A stretch of DNA of 64,000 nucleotides from Bog-159 sp963818855 (GTDB taxonomy: Bacteria > Acidobacteriota > Terriglobia > Bryobacterales > Bryobacteraceae): contig CAWFUH010000010.1 of the NCBI GenBank assembly GCA_963818855.1, positions 446,541 to 510,540 on the forward strand. Direction: 5' to 3'. Positions 42,143 through 52,800 of this stretch are shown piece by piece. Positions within the stretch are counted from its first letter, which is position 1; every line of letters begins with the position of its first letter. The notes under the pieces are model-generated. The model made no database searches. It saw nothing but the letters and a program-made list of their open reading frames with translations, and was not told the DNA's origin. A program made the translations under genes and the position numbers.

Positions 42143-42945
42143 CTACTGTACCGGGGCAGACAGGATATCGGATCTCCTGACCTTCGCGGCGAGGCCGTAT
42201 TTCGTCGAGACCGAATCGACAAGTTCGAGAAACCAGTCTTCGGAGGTCGGTGACACACGCACCTCTTCGATCAGCGCACCTAGCTCTACGTCAATATAAC
42301 GGCCGTTTCGATACTTGACTCTCGCGACGTCATCCCCAATCGCACCCCAGTCGATCTCGTCAGTTCGCTTTGGCTTTCCGGGGCCGTGAAACAACGATTG
42401 TGCCAGCGAACTACATAACGCATTAAGTTGTTCTTGGATGTCCTTACCGGCGAAGAGTCTCTCCGCACTCCTCGCCAGGGAGCGCTCTATTCTTTCGTAA
42501 TTTGACAGAATGGCTATGCCTTCCGTACCCGATACATATCTGGACACATCGCGGCCGATTCGTAGTTGTTGAGGTGCCAGCAGTTCACGAAAATCGTTCG
42601 CCGGTCATAGAACCTCCTCCTGAGCCAATACTCTCGCGAGTTCTTCGTGCTCCAAAACTGGATCTGCCGGTCGCCCGCCGTCATTGGTTCCATTTGAAGT
42701 TCATCCCATTCCGTCGGCGTAAGGTCGTCGATGCTTTTCCATTCACGATGTCGGTAATTGGGCTGGGCCAGTAGACCCTCATGCGGATCAACTCCTGCCA
42801 ACGCTTCGAGGTTTGGAAAGTAGAGTTGGCAGCGATCCAGCAACGACAAGTACTTGGTGAAATCCATATAACGCCAAAGCCTCGCTGTATCCGCTAGAGG
42901 CGTGAGCTGGGGGTGGCTTTCGATGGGCATCCTCCATTTTGTCAT
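42143..42945 (-). pseudogene. DUF2971-like protein, single-base frameshift
   Basis: Two overlapping frames make one protein of about 267 residues. The N-terminal frame has LWRYMDFTKYLSLLDRCQLY and ends FVNCWHLNNYESAAM; the C-terminal frame resumes at YVSGTEGIAILSNY. In the DUF2971-like family this junction reads as a continuous xxCWHxNxxESAAMWxxY...GxAIxS, so a base is missing near 42530. The function of the family is unknown; it is often found in accessory or defence-rich regions. Because the remainder is intact, the frameshift may be recent. Confidence 0.6.
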
Positions 42946-43167
42946 ATTGAGGGCGAGCAGCACTATCGCGCCAGGCTGTCCCGCGCTCACTCCCATGAAG
43001 TAGGCGTCCCGTCAACTCGACGGGAAACGCCCAACTCGCATATCTGGCCGAGCAGCGCGAGGTTGGACACCGGTTGAAGGAAGTAGCCGTCAGCCAGGAG
43101 CCCAGCTTAAGCCTTCAGCCGCGTAGTGTGTCTTTGGCCACGCCACACAGGCTAAAATAAGAAGAAT

Positions 43168-45912
43168 ATGACGTCGCAAAAGAGATTGGCTGGCTTCTTG
43201 CCGGCTATCGCCATCCTCCTCGCGCCCATGCTGTGTCCCGCCGAGGACCTGCCGAATGGCGTGAAAAAGGTGACCTCCGTCGAGGGCATTACCGAATACA
43301 GCCTCGATAACGGCCTGCGTTTCCTGGTGTTCCCGGATACATCCAAACCCACCATTACGGTCAATATGACCTATCTGGTCGGTTCCCGGCATGAGGGCAA
43401 CGGCGAAGGCGGAATGGCCCACCTGCTTGAGCACATGGTCTTCAAGGGCAGCACGAACCACCTGAACATCATGCAGGAACTCACCGAGCACGGCTGCCGG
43501 CCGAACGGCACCACCAGTTTCGATCGCACGAATTACTTCGAAACCTGCCAGTCGGGCGACGAGAATCTGAAGTGGGCGCTCGATATGGAAGCCGACCGCA
43601 TGGTGAATTCTTTCATCAAGAAAGAGGACTTCGACAAGGAATTCTCGGTGGTGCGCAACGAATTCGAAGCGGGCGAAAACAATCCGTTCGCGGTACTGCG
43701 CAAGCACACTATGGCCGCCGCGTACACCGCGCACAGCTATGGCCGGCCGGTAATCGGCAATAAGTCGGATGTGGAACGCGTCACCATGGACAAGCTGCAG
43801 GCGTTCTATCACAAGTATTACCAGCCCGATAATGCCGTGCTCACGGTGGCGGGTAAAGTGGATGAAGCCAAGATCGTGGCGTTGGTGAGCGAGGACTTCG
43901 GCAAGATCCCGCGCCCGTCGCGCACCCTGTCGCCCACCTACACCGTGGAACCGGTGCAGGATGGCGAGCGCCTCACGGTGGTGCGCCGGGTTGGCGATGT
44001 GCAGGGGATCTTCATTGTCTATCACACCCCGGATGGGGCGCATCCCGACCAGCCCGCGCTCGACGTGCTGACCAGCGTCATGACTGAGCAATCCTCGGGC
44101 CGGCTGTACAAAGCTCTGGTCGATAACAAAAAGGCGACGCAAGTCTTCGGCAACGCCATGCACTTCAACGAGCCTGGTTTGATTATGTTCGGCGCGCTGC
44201 TGAACAAAACAGATTCGCTCGATGATGCGCGCAACGTCATGCAGGCCACCATCGACGGCGTGGTGAAAGAGCCGCCCAGCAAGGAGGAAGTGGATCGGGC
44301 CAAGACGCGCCTGGAGAAAGATATCGACATCACTTTGCGGAACTCCGAACGGGTCGGCTTGTATCTCAGCGAATATCTGGCGCAGGGCGACTGGCGGCTG
44401 TTGTTCCGCGACCGGGACATCTTACGCACCGTTACGCCGCAGGATGTGCAGCGGGTGGCGGCGGTCTATCTGAAGACTTCGAACCAGACCATCGGCGAAT
44501 TCATTCCCGATCCCAAGCCGGACCGGGCCGAGATACCTGCCAAGACGGACGTCGCGGCGGCGCTCAAGGATTACAAGGGCGAGGCGGCCATGGCGGCGGG
44601 CGAGGTGTTCGATCCATCGCCGAAGAATATTGAAGCGCGCACCGAACACTACACTTTGCCATCCGGCATGAAGGTTGCGCTGCTCCAAAAGAAGACGCGC
44701 GGCGCCAGCGTGCATGCCGTCATCAGCCTGCATTTCGGCGATCTGGAGAGTGTGAAAGGCAAGGATGTGGCGGCCAGCCTCGCGGGTGAAGCGCTGATTC
44801 GCGGCACGGCCGGCAAGAACCGGCAGCAGATCCAGGACGAAATCGACAAGCTGAAGGCACAGCTTCGCGTGAACGGCGACGCTACCGGCGCGAATGTCAG
44901 CATCGAAACCACGCACGAAAATCTGCCCGCGGTGTTGCGGCTGGCGGGCGAAATCCTGAAAGAGGCCACCCTGCCCGAATCGGAGTTCGAGGAGATCCGC
45001 AAACAGCAGCTCACTTATCTCGATTTCGGAAAGAGCGAGCCGCAATCGCTGGCGTTCACCGAAATCAGCCGCACCATGTATCCGTACCCGAAGGGCGATG
45101 TGCGCGCGACCATGTCGATTCCCGAGGAAATCGAGGAAGTGAAGAGCGTGAAACTGGAAGACGCCAAGGCCTTCTACAAGCACTTCTATGGTGCATCGAA
45201 CGGACAACTCGCGGTAGTGGGCGACTTCGATCCGGCCGAAGTGAAGAGGGAGATCGCGATCCTGTTCGGCGAGTGGAAGAGCCCGGCGCACTTTGAGCGC
45301 GTCAAATTCGGCTTCCAGAAGATTGCGCCGGTGAACCAGACCATCGAGACGCCCGACAAACAGAACGCGGTGTTCGTGGCCTCCGAACGGCTGCATATCA
45401 GCGACAAAGATCCGGAGTATCCGGCGCTGGTGATGGGGAACTACATGCTGGGCGGCGGATTTCTGAACTCGCGGCTGGCCACCCGTATCCGCGTGAAGGA
45501 TGGCCTGAGCTACGGCGTGGGTTCGACGCTTTCGGCCAAATCCATCGAACAGGATGGCGAGTTCCAGACATACGCCATCGCGGCGCCGCAGAATGTGCTG
45601 AAGGTGGAAGCAGCGTTCAAGGAGGAGATGCAGAAGGTCTTGAGCGGCGGCTTCACGCAGAAGGAACTGGACGAGGACCGCACCGGCTGGCTGCAGGAGC
45701 GCCAGGTGAACCGGGCGGAAGATGGCTCGCTGGCGCGCACCTTGACGTCGCGGGACTACGATGGCCGGACCATGCTTTGGGATGAAGATCTGGAGAAGAA
45801 AGTGGCGGCGCTGACGCCGGAGGATATCGCGAAGGCGGTGCGGAGCACGATCGATCTGGAGCAGGTCTCGATTGTGAAGGCCGGCGATTTCAAGAAAGCC
45901 GCGGCGAAGTAG
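43168..45912 (+). CDS. Secreted M16 family zinc metalloprotease
   Basis: This 914-aa protein has a signal peptide (LAGFLPAIAILLAPMLCPAE) and the full two-repeat M16 layout. The first repeat carries the inverted zinc motif HLLEH (His85, Glu88, His89) and the distal NEFEAGENNP Glu. The second, inactive repeat (about 490-900) keeps the fold with VISLHFGDLESVKGK and SRLATRIRVKDGLSYGVGS. Such periplasmic M16B enzymes form chamber-like peptidases that degrade peptides. A truncated copy of its first 130 codons lies 2.8 kb upstream. Confidence 0.92.
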   Translation: MTSQKRLAGFLPAIAILLAPMLCPAEDLPNGVKKVTSVEGITEYSLDNGLRFLVFPDTSKPTITVNMTYLVGSRHEGNGEGGMAHLLEHMVFKGSTNHLNIMQELTEHGCRPNGTTSFDRTNYFETCQSGDENLKWALDMEADRMVNSFIKKEDFDKEFSVVRNEFEAGENNPFAVLRKHTMAAAYTAHSYGRPVIGNKSDVERVTMDKLQAFYHKYYQPDNAVLTVAGKVDEAKIVALVSEDFGKIPRPSRTLSPTYTVEPVQDGERLTVVRRVGDVQGIFIVYHTPDGAHPDQPALDVLTSVMTEQSSGRLYKALVDNKKATQVFGNAMHFNEPGLIMFGALLNKTDSLDDARNVMQATIDGVVKEPPSKEEVDRAKTRLEKDIDITLRNSERVGLYLSEYLAQGDWRLLFRDRDILRTVTPQDVQRVAAVYLKTSNQTIGEFIPDPKPDRAEIPAKTDVAAALKDYKGEAAMAAGEVFDPSPKNIEARTEHYTLPSGMKVALLQKKTRGASVHAVISLHFGDLESVKGKDVAASLAGEALIRGTAGKNRQQIQDEIDKLKAQLRVNGDATGANVSIETTHENLPAVLRLAGEILKEATLPESEFEEIRKQQLTYLDFGKSEPQSLAFTEISRTMYPYPKGDVRATMSIPEEIEEVKSVKLEDAKAFYKHFYGASNGQLAVVGDFDPAEVKREIAILFGEWKSPAHFERVKFGFQKIAPVNQTIETPDKQNAVFVASERLHISDKDPEYPALVMGNYMLGGGFLNSRLATRIRVKDGLSYGVGSTLSAKSIEQDGEFQTYAIAAPQNVLKVEAAFKEEMQKVLSGGFTQKELDEDRTGWLQERQVNRAEDGSLARTLTSRDYDGRTMLWDEDLEKKVAALTPEDIAKAVRSTIDLEQVSIVKAGDFKKAAAK

Positions 45913-45922
45913 TGGCCTAATC

Positions 45923-45949
45923 GTGGGGCAGACCTCCAGGTCTGTCCCG
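45923..45949. repeat. Dispersed palindromic repeat, family B
   Basis: GGGGCAGACCT-CC-AGGTCTGTCCC is a near-perfect hairpin starting 11 bp after the M16 stop codon. It resembles the outer part of the repeats at 23915 and 55623 and could act as a transcription terminator for the protease gene. Confidence 0.65.
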
Positions 45950-46701
45950 ACTCGCTTCGGAGGCAACAGCGGCGATGGCACCGTGTTTATGCTGAGTCCA
46001 CCGCCTGTGGGCCAGACCCAATGGATAGAGACCGTGCACTACAGTTTTACCGGAGGCGGCGACGGTTATTTCCCGAATGGCGATCTGCTCCTCGACAGCA
46101 ACACGGGCGCGCTGTTCGGCACCACCACTCTACGGCGGTGCGAGCGGAGACGGGACGGTGTTCAGCCTGACGCCGTCCGCCGATGGCGTGTGGACTCAAT
46201 CCACGATCTAGAATTTCAACCATGCCGACCCCACCTTCAGCGCCGCCAATCCCAACGGAGGACTGGTGGGAGCCACCGGCGGTCTCTTCGGGACGACCAC
46301 CGCCGGGGGAGTCAACGGCACAGCTTGCTGCGGGGTCGTCTTCTTCCTTTGGCAGGAGATCGCGGGCGATCCCCAGTACACGTTGCAGATACTCCATCAG
46401 TTCACGGGCGCGAGCGGCGACGGCCTCGGTCCTCTGGCTGGCCTGTTCGAAGACTCATCGCGGACATTTTGGGGCGGGGGCAGGCGGCGCGAGCGGATTC
46501 GGTACGGTCTTTAAGCTCGCTCCCGACCCGTTCCATCCGGAGGAATGGGATTACAGCGTGGTCTACAGTTTCAAGGGAGGAACGACCGATGGCGGCCTTC
46601 CCTACAGCCCGCTGACTACCGACGGCACGGGCGCCCTCTATGGGACAACCAACATCGGCGGGACCGCCAACCAGGGTACGGTCTATCAGGTGATGCCTTA
46701 A
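45950..46701 (+). pseudogene. Decayed copy of a GloVer tandem-repeat secreted protein
   Basis: Fragments in several frames match the C-terminal half of the intact gene downstream (46768-48093): GDGYFPNGDLLLDSNTGALF, GVVFFLWQEIAGDPQYTLQI, FGTVFKLAPDPFHPEEWDYS and GALYGTTNIGGTANQGTVYQ. At least three frameshifts and a stop separate them. The N-terminus with its signal peptide is missing. The two copies lie head to tail, so this looks like an old tandem duplication. Confidence 0.8.
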
Positions 46702-46726
46702 TTTTTTTTCGTGCCGCGCGAAAAAT
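46702..46726. terminator. Possible hairpin terminator
   Basis: TTTTTCG (46705-46711) and CGAAAAA (46719-46725) can pair around a GC-rich loop, with a T-run on one side. The stem is AT-rich and weak, so this is only a candidate terminator between the GloVer pseudogene and the intact gene. Confidence 0.25.
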
Positions 46727-46767
46727 TTACTGGGGAAGTCCGTTTGTTGCGATAGGAGTGATTTTCT

Positions 46768-48093
46768 ATGCAACGCAATTCATCGAGACACTGGAGCGGC
46801 GCCTTCGTTCTGGCCGCAACCGCGGCCTCCGGCATACTGCCGGCGCGACTTGCCGCCCAGACCGAAAACGTGATTTTCAGTTTCAACGATCCGCAGTTCG
46901 CCGCCTCCGCTTGCGGTAATCTCCAGATAAGCGCCGGCCTGCTGTATCTGAACGACCGGCTTTACGGCACAACTCCAAGCGGCGGCACCGGCGAGCTAGG
47001 TCTGCCAACTACGCGGGATGGAGTTGCGTTTGGCCTGACGATTCCGCAAGGCGACCAGACCGAAGTTCAGAGGAACATACTGCACAGTTTCGTCAACGAC
47101 GTCGAGGGCGACGGACTCTACCCATGTGCGCGCCTGATTGCCGGACCGCGCGGCGCCATGTACGGAACCACGATGAGCGGGGGAGCTCACGGTCTGGGAG
47201 CCGTGTTCATGCTCACCCATCCGTCCGGCCAGAAGGGTTGGACGGAGAGGGTGCTGTACAGTTTCCAGGGCGGCAGCGATGGCGCACTACCGGCGGGTGG
47301 ATTGACCCTCGATGCCAGTGGGAATCTATACGGCGCCACCAGCGGAGGAGGCAACAGCAACAATGGCACGGTATTCGAGTTGATTAAACCGCCCTCCGGA
47401 GACGGATTCACAGAGACGGTACTCTACCGCTTCAACGGCGGCGACGATGGTTATGTTCCGAATGGCGACCTGCTCCTCGATAGCAACACAGGCGCGCTCT
47501 TCGGCACCACGCTCTATGGCGGCCTATATGAAGGTGGAACGGTGTTCAGCGTGACGCCGGTAGCGGGTACCATCGGTATCTGGAGCAAAGCCACGCTTTG
47601 GGCTTTTGATTCCGCCAGCGCCGCGTACAGTGCCGCCACTCCGAATGGCGGTCTTCTGGGCGGCACGGGTGCGCTATTCGGCACTACCCAGAACGGCGGA
47701 GCCCAACCGCTCGCCGGCGACTGCTGCGGAGTTGTTTTCTTCTTGTGGCAGGAGTATGCCGACAATCCCATCTACACGCTGGTCGTCCTGCATCAGTTCG
47801 CCGATGGTGCCGATGGCTCTACACCCTTGGCGGGTCTGTTCGAAGATTCATCCGGAACGTTCTGGGGTTCGACGGCGACGGGGGGCGCAAGTGAACTGGG
47901 CACCGTCTTCAAACTTGTCCCCGACCCGATCCGGGTGGAAGACTGGCATTATAGCGTGGTCTATAGCTTCCAGGGAGGAAGTGACGGCGCTACGCCCGAG
48001 AGCCCGCTGACCACCGACGGGACCGCGCTCTATGGTACGACAAGCGCCGGCGGAGTGTACAACGGCGGCACGGTTTATAAGCTGACTCCCTGA
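46768..48093 (+). CDS. GloVer-type tandem-repeat secreted protein
   Basis: A 441-aa protein with a signal peptide (FVLAATAASGILPARLAAQ). The rest consists of about seven repeats of the pattern G-LYGTT--GG----GTVF-LTP (for example NLYGATSGGGNSNNGTVFEL, ALFGTTLYGGLYEGGTVFSV and ALYGTTSAGGVYNGGTVYKL), typical of the GloVer choice-of-anchor family that forms beta-propeller or beta-solenoid structures. Such proteins are abundant in Acidobacteria and presumed extracellular. The start is supported by a TAGGAGTG ribosome binding site. Confidence 0.85.
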   Translation: MQRNSSRHWSGAFVLAATAASGILPARLAAQTENVIFSFNDPQFAASACGNLQISAGLLYLNDRLYGTTPSGGTGELGLPTTRDGVAFGLTIPQGDQTEVQRNILHSFVNDVEGDGLYPCARLIAGPRGAMYGTTMSGGAHGLGAVFMLTHPSGQKGWTERVLYSFQGGSDGALPAGGLTLDASGNLYGATSGGGNSNNGTVFELIKPPSGDGFTETVLYRFNGGDDGYVPNGDLLLDSNTGALFGTTLYGGLYEGGTVFSVTPVAGTIGIWSKATLWAFDSASAAYSAATPNGGLLGGTGALFGTTQNGGAQPLAGDCCGVVFFLWQEYADNPIYTLVVLHQFADGADGSTPLAGLFEDSSGTFWGSTATGGASELGTVFKLVPDPIRVEDWHYSVVYSFQGGSDGATPESPLTTDGTALYGTTSAGGVYNGGTVYKLTP

Positions 48094-48137
48094 GGATATG
48101 TTATTCTCGCCGGGAACGCTCCTCCGGCCCGCCACTG

Positions 48138-48437
48138 GGCGGGAAGCATGTGCTCGTAGCCGGCGATCTGATGCTGGACCGCCATTGGTCAGGGGAGGTG
48201 GATCGCATCTCGCCCGAGGCTCCCGTGCCCATTGTGCGGAAGGCGAGCGCCTACGCGGTTTTGGCTGGTGCGGCGAACACGGCGCGCAACGTAGCGGCCC
48301 TGGGCGCGCACGTCACGCTTTTCGCCGTTTCGGGCCAGGACTAAGCAGGTGCGGAACTGCGCGGCATGCTTGCCCAGCGACGCATCGACGATGAGGCTGA
48401 AGCGCTCGGCGCGGGGTTTGACGCGGCGTTACATTGA
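48138..48437 (+). pseudogene. N-terminal fragment of an HldE/RfaE-type heptose kinase
   Basis: The sequence reads LVAGDLMLDRHWSGEVDRIS, PEAPVPIVRKASAYAVLAGA and ANTARNVAALGAHVTLFAV before a stop, which is the start of the PfkB-family D-glycero-beta-D-manno-heptose 7-phosphate kinase (normally GDxMLDRYxxGxVxRISPEAPVPV...GGAANVAxNxAALG). After a stop codon about 30 more related codons are visible (AGAELRGMLAQRRID). The ATP-binding part is missing. No intact heptose gene lies nearby. Confidence 0.65.
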
Positions 48438-48604
48438 GAAGATGCGCAGCCCCCATAGGCACCTCACTCGAGGGCGCTCGCGAGCTGGTCCTCCCCTGCT
48501 CCAGCGGCAGGTCAAATCTGCGGCCCCTATTCCGCCGGGAAGAGAACGGGCGAAATGCTGTTCGCCTGAAGAATGCGATCGCCGCGGCCCCGAGCGGCTC
48601 TCTC

Positions 48605-49351
48605 TCATTGACTCAACCCAAAGCTGTTAGTCCCTTTCGCTTTTGCGGCGAGAGGGGCCTGCGTCCGGCCCAGGGGTAAGGCATCCACTTTCACAGTAAT
48701 GTAGTCGGATGGCGTGGCTGCGGCCGTGTAGCGGATGTCGTCGCGACAGCTTCGATCGCTCGGGGACCAAAGGCCGTCTTGAAAGGCTCCGGCACAAAAC
48801 GACGACCGGGCGCTGTCAATCACGATGCGCTGTACCGGTTCGCGGTGGGTATTCACAGTGAAGTATTCCGCGATTTCCGCTCGGGCCGGCTTCCCCACGG
48901 AGGCCGCATGGAGCACCGCGGGAGCGAGTTCGTTGTAACGGAAATAAACCCTAAATGTGAAGCGGCGGCTGGCGATCTCGTCCGAAGTCATCGGCTGGCC
49001 CGTGTAGGAGTAAGTGGCTTCATAAGCTACCGCGGTCTGCACCCCCTCGGACGGACAGAACATGGAGCCACCCGGTTCTCGGAGAGCCAGCTCGGAGCAG
49101 TAACTCGTATCGGCGGTATGCCTAATTGCAATCGGAACGTGCACCCTCTGGATTCCTTCGAAACGAATACTTCCCGAGTCGGCGCCCGCAGCGATGTAGG
49201 CCAGGTGCGTGAAGGGATGCAACTCCTCGGTTTGCGCCTCTAAAGGTGTCGGGTTTGCGGCAGTGGCCGTGGCCGCGGGAAGTGACGGAACGAGCAGTCC
49301 TCCGCATAGCAGGACTCCCAAATAGATCGATGTACGCGTTAGTTGAACCAT
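48605..49351 (-). CDS. Secreted protein of unknown function
   Basis: This 248-aa protein starts at 49351 behind a strong GAGGAGG ribosome binding site; a longer frame from 49387 would skip it. The signal peptide (SIYLGVLLCGGLLVPSLPAA) is followed by a Cys-containing beta-rich body (SYCSELALREPGGSMFCPSE, SSFCAGAFQDGL, SCRDDIRY) whose four Cys could form two disulphides in the periplasm. I recognise no family. It is transcribed alone, divergent from the ECF/kinase genes. Confidence 0.72.
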   Translation of the reverse strand: MVQLTRTSIYLGVLLCGGLLVPSLPAATATAANPTPLEAQTEELHPFTHLAYIAAGADSGSIRFEGIQRVHVPIAIRHTADTSYCSELALREPGGSMFCPSEGVQTAVAYEATYSYTGQPMTSDEIASRRFTFRVYFRYNELAPAVLHAASVGKPARAEIAEYFTVNTHREPVQRIVIDSARSSFCAGAFQDGLWSPSDRSCRDDIRYTAAATPSDYITVKVDALPLGRTQAPLAAKAKGTNSFGLSQ

Positions 49352-49425
49352 ACTTGCCTCCTCTATTTGATAGGGCGAGAATTTCACTCCACGGCGATCA
49401 TGATGGGATTAAAATATTACTGAAA

Positions 49426-49845
49426 GTGGAAAAGCACCGTTCAGCAGTCGAGTTAACCTGCATGCTCCAGGGCTGGAGAGACGGGGATTCCCGCGCCCTG
49501 GATCGCCTGACGCCTGTAGTCTATGCGGAGGTGCACCGTTTAGCCCAATGCAAACTGGCGGGCGAACACGCGGGGCACCTGTTGCAGCCCACCGCCCTGG
49601 TGAATGCGGAGCGCCGACATCGCCGCCCGCACGCGGGTCTTTCGGCGCCCGGAGATCTCATGGCCGCCGAATCCGATCCGGTCCACCTGATCGACCTCGA
49701 TCACGCACTTGACGAGTTGGAGCGACTGGACCCGCGTCAGGCGAAGATGGTGGAATTGCGATCCGTGATACGCGACTACCGAATCGCGCGCGCCTGGCTT
49801 TTTGACCGGCTGCAGGATGCCAGAGGCACCACCCCGGCGCCGTGA
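49426..49845 (+). pseudogene. Internally deleted ECF-type sigma factor remnant
   Basis: From GTG 49426 the sequence follows the acidobacterial ECF group: VELTCMLQGWRDGDSRALDR, LTPVVYAEVHRLAQCKLAGE and HAGHLLQPTALVNA (sigma region 2), then DLDHALDELERLDPRQAKMV (region 4). Most of the segment between regions 2 and 4 is replaced by unrelated residues, and the region 4 helix-turn-helix is collapsed (ELRSVIRDYRIARAWL). It could not work as a normal sigma factor. Such sigma genes usually pair with the TPR kinase that follows. Confidence 0.7.
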
Positions 49846-49858
49846 TCCGTCCAGGCCC

Positions 49859-52800
49859 ATGACACCGGAAACGTACAGGCAGGCCGCCGCGCTGTTCGAT
49901 CAGTTGCGCCAGCTTCCGGAGATGGAGCTTACGCCCGCGCTGGAAGCCGCCTGCGCCGGAAACGCAGAACTGCGCGAACAGGTGATGCGGCTCGTCGCGG
50001 CGGATCGAAACGCGCGCGGTAGTTTTCTGGCGGGCCGGGCGGTCGAAGACGCGGGCCGACTGCTCGCGCAGGATACCGTGGGAGCAGCCTCGCCGCCGCA
50101 TTCTGCCCCCCAGCTTCCGGCGACCCTGGGCCGCTATCGTATTTTGCGGCTGCTCGGCGAGGGTGGCATGGGGGTGGTTTACGAAGCCGAACAGGAAGAG
50201 CCCCGCCGCGCCGTGGCGCTGAAGATGATCAAGGCCGCCTGGAGCAGCACGGATCTGATCCGGCGCTTCCAGCAGGAGTCGCAGGCGCTGGGCCGCCTGC
50301 ACCATCCGGGCATCGCGCAAGTATATGAGGCAGGCACCGCCGATACCGGCGGCGGGCTCCAGCCGTTCTTCGCCATGGAGCTGATCCACGGTCAGCCGCT
50401 GACTGCGTACGCCGATGCGCACCGCCTGCAAACGCCGCAGCGGCTGCGGCTGATGATTCAAGTCTGCGAGGGGGTCGAGCATGCCCATCAGCGCGGGATT
50501 ATTCACCGCGATTTGAAGCCGGGCAACATTCTGGTCGATGAGAACGGCCAACCCAAGATCCTGGATTTCGGATTGGCGCGGGTGACGGATTCCGATGCCC
50601 AGGCCACGCGCCAGACGGATGCAGGTCAATTGTTGGGAACGCTGGCGTACATGAGCCCGGAGCAGGTGCGGGCCGATCCCCTGGCCATAGATACGCGCAG
50701 CGACGTCTACGCACTGGGCGTCATCCTGTACGAACTGTTAGCGGGCAAGTTGCCGTACACCCTCGGGCGCCAATTGCCTGAAGCTGTGCAGATCATCCGC
50801 GAACAGGACCCGGCCCCCCTGAGTTCGGCAAACCGCGTTTATCGCGGCGATGTTGACACGATCGTGGCCAAAGCGCTGGAAAAGGACAAAGAGCGCCGCT
50901 ACGCATCGGCGGCGGATCTGGCAGCAGATATCCGGCGGCACCTGGAGGATCAACCGATCCTGGCCCAACCACCTGGCGTGGCGTACCAGATGCGTAAGTT
51001 CGCGCGGCGCCACAAGGCGCTGGTGGCCGGGGTGACGGCGGTTTTTGTGGTGCTGGTGGCCGGGGCGATCGCCAGTACGCTGGAAGCCGCGCGTGCCCGC
51101 AGGGCTGAGAGATTGGCGCTGGCCGCGCAGCAAGCGGCCACTGGGGATCGCGATCGGGCGGTGAAGGCGGAAAATCAAGCCGAACAGGATCGCAATCGCG
51201 CGCGGGCTTCCGAAGCGCGGGCATTAGGCGACCGGAACCTGGCCTTGGAACAGAAGAGACGGGCGGACACCGAGGCGGCGACGGCTGCTGCCGTGAATGG
51301 ATTCCTGCAGAACGATTTGCTGGCGCAAGCCAGCGCGATCACGCAAGCCGGACCAGCCGCCAAGCCGGATCCGGACCTGAAGGTGAGAACCGCGCTGGAC
51401 CGGGCGGCGATCAAAATTGAAGGCAAGTTCGCGCGGCAACCGGAGGTAGAGGCCGCCATTCGGGACACCATCGGCCAGACGTATGACGATCTTGGGCAAT
51501 ACCCCGCGGCGCGCAAGCAACTCGAACGCGCTCTCGAATTGCAGCGCCGGGTTCTGGGGCCGGAGAATCCCAAGACTCTGCACACGCTGGACGGCTTGGG
51601 ACGGGTTGCTATCAATCAAGGCAAGGCCTCCGAGGCCGAGGAGTTGATGCGCAGAAGCTTGGAGGCGAGCCGCCGCGTTTTGGGCACGGAGAATCGAGAA
51701 ACGCTGACCAGGATGGAAAACTTGGCCTTTGTGTATGGCGTGGAGGCCAAGTACGCGCAGGCCGAGGCAGTTTACACCGAGATCCTGAGGGTCGGCCGCC
51801 GCGTGTCGGGTCCGGAGAGCCGCGAAATGCTGTCGGCCATGAGCCACATGGCCAACCTGAAGCGCTACCAGGGCAAGTACGATGAGGCGCAGGCGCTGTT
51901 TAGCGCAACCCTTGAGATCGAGCGCCGTGTGTTAGGTCCCGAGGATCCCGAGACGCTGACCACCAGCACCGATCTAGGCAGTGTCTATTGGAAGCAGACC
52001 AAGTACGCGCAGGCCGAGTCGATTTTCCTGCACGCCCTCGAGATCCAGCGCCGCGTTTTGGGCCCCGAGCATCTCGCCACCCTGACTACTATGAATCGGC
52101 TGGCGCTGAGTTACAACGGACAGGGCAAATACGCGCAGGCCGAGGCGCTCCACAGCCAGGTGCTGGAGATCGAGCGCCGCGTCCTGGGTCCCGAGCACCC
52201 CAACACGATGGCGGCCTTGGGGAACCTGGGCTACGACTACGAGCGGCAAGGCAAGTACGCGCAAGCCGAAGAGATCGACAACGAGAGCCTGGAGCTGCAC
52301 CGCCGGGTGTCGGGCCCCGAGCATCCCGATACCCTGAACCCCATGACCAATCTAGCCATTGTCTACGCCGAGGAGGGCAAGTTCGCCCAAGCCGAGCCGC
52401 TCTTCAGGCAGATCGTGGATATTCAGCGCCGGGTATCGGGGCCCGAGCATCCCGGCACACTGGAATCCATGAGCAACCTGGCTGAATTTCTCCGCGATAT
52501 CGGCAAGTATGCGCAAGCTGAAACCCTGTGCCGCGAGACCCTGGATATCCGGCGCCGCGTGATGGGCCCGGAGAGTCCGGCAACGCTCGTCTCCCTGCAT
52601 GATCTGGCCGAGACCTATTATGTGCAGGGCAAGTATGCGCAGGCCGAGCCCGTATTCAAACAGGCCCTGGAGGCCGGGCGGCGTGTGCTCGGTCCCGAGG
52701 ATTCCGTAACACTGAGCACCCTTTCGGGCTTGGCCGATTTGTATCAACAGGAGGGGAAATACGAAGTGGCCGAGACCTACGCGGCCGAGGCCCTGGCGGC

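Noticed and set aside
44422..45981. 519-codon antisense frame over the M16 protease
   Set aside because: It is a codon-bias shadow of a gene with clear protease motifs.
49658..50629. 323-codon antisense frame over the kinase start
   Set aside because: It overlaps the conserved kinase domain and has no recognisable motif.
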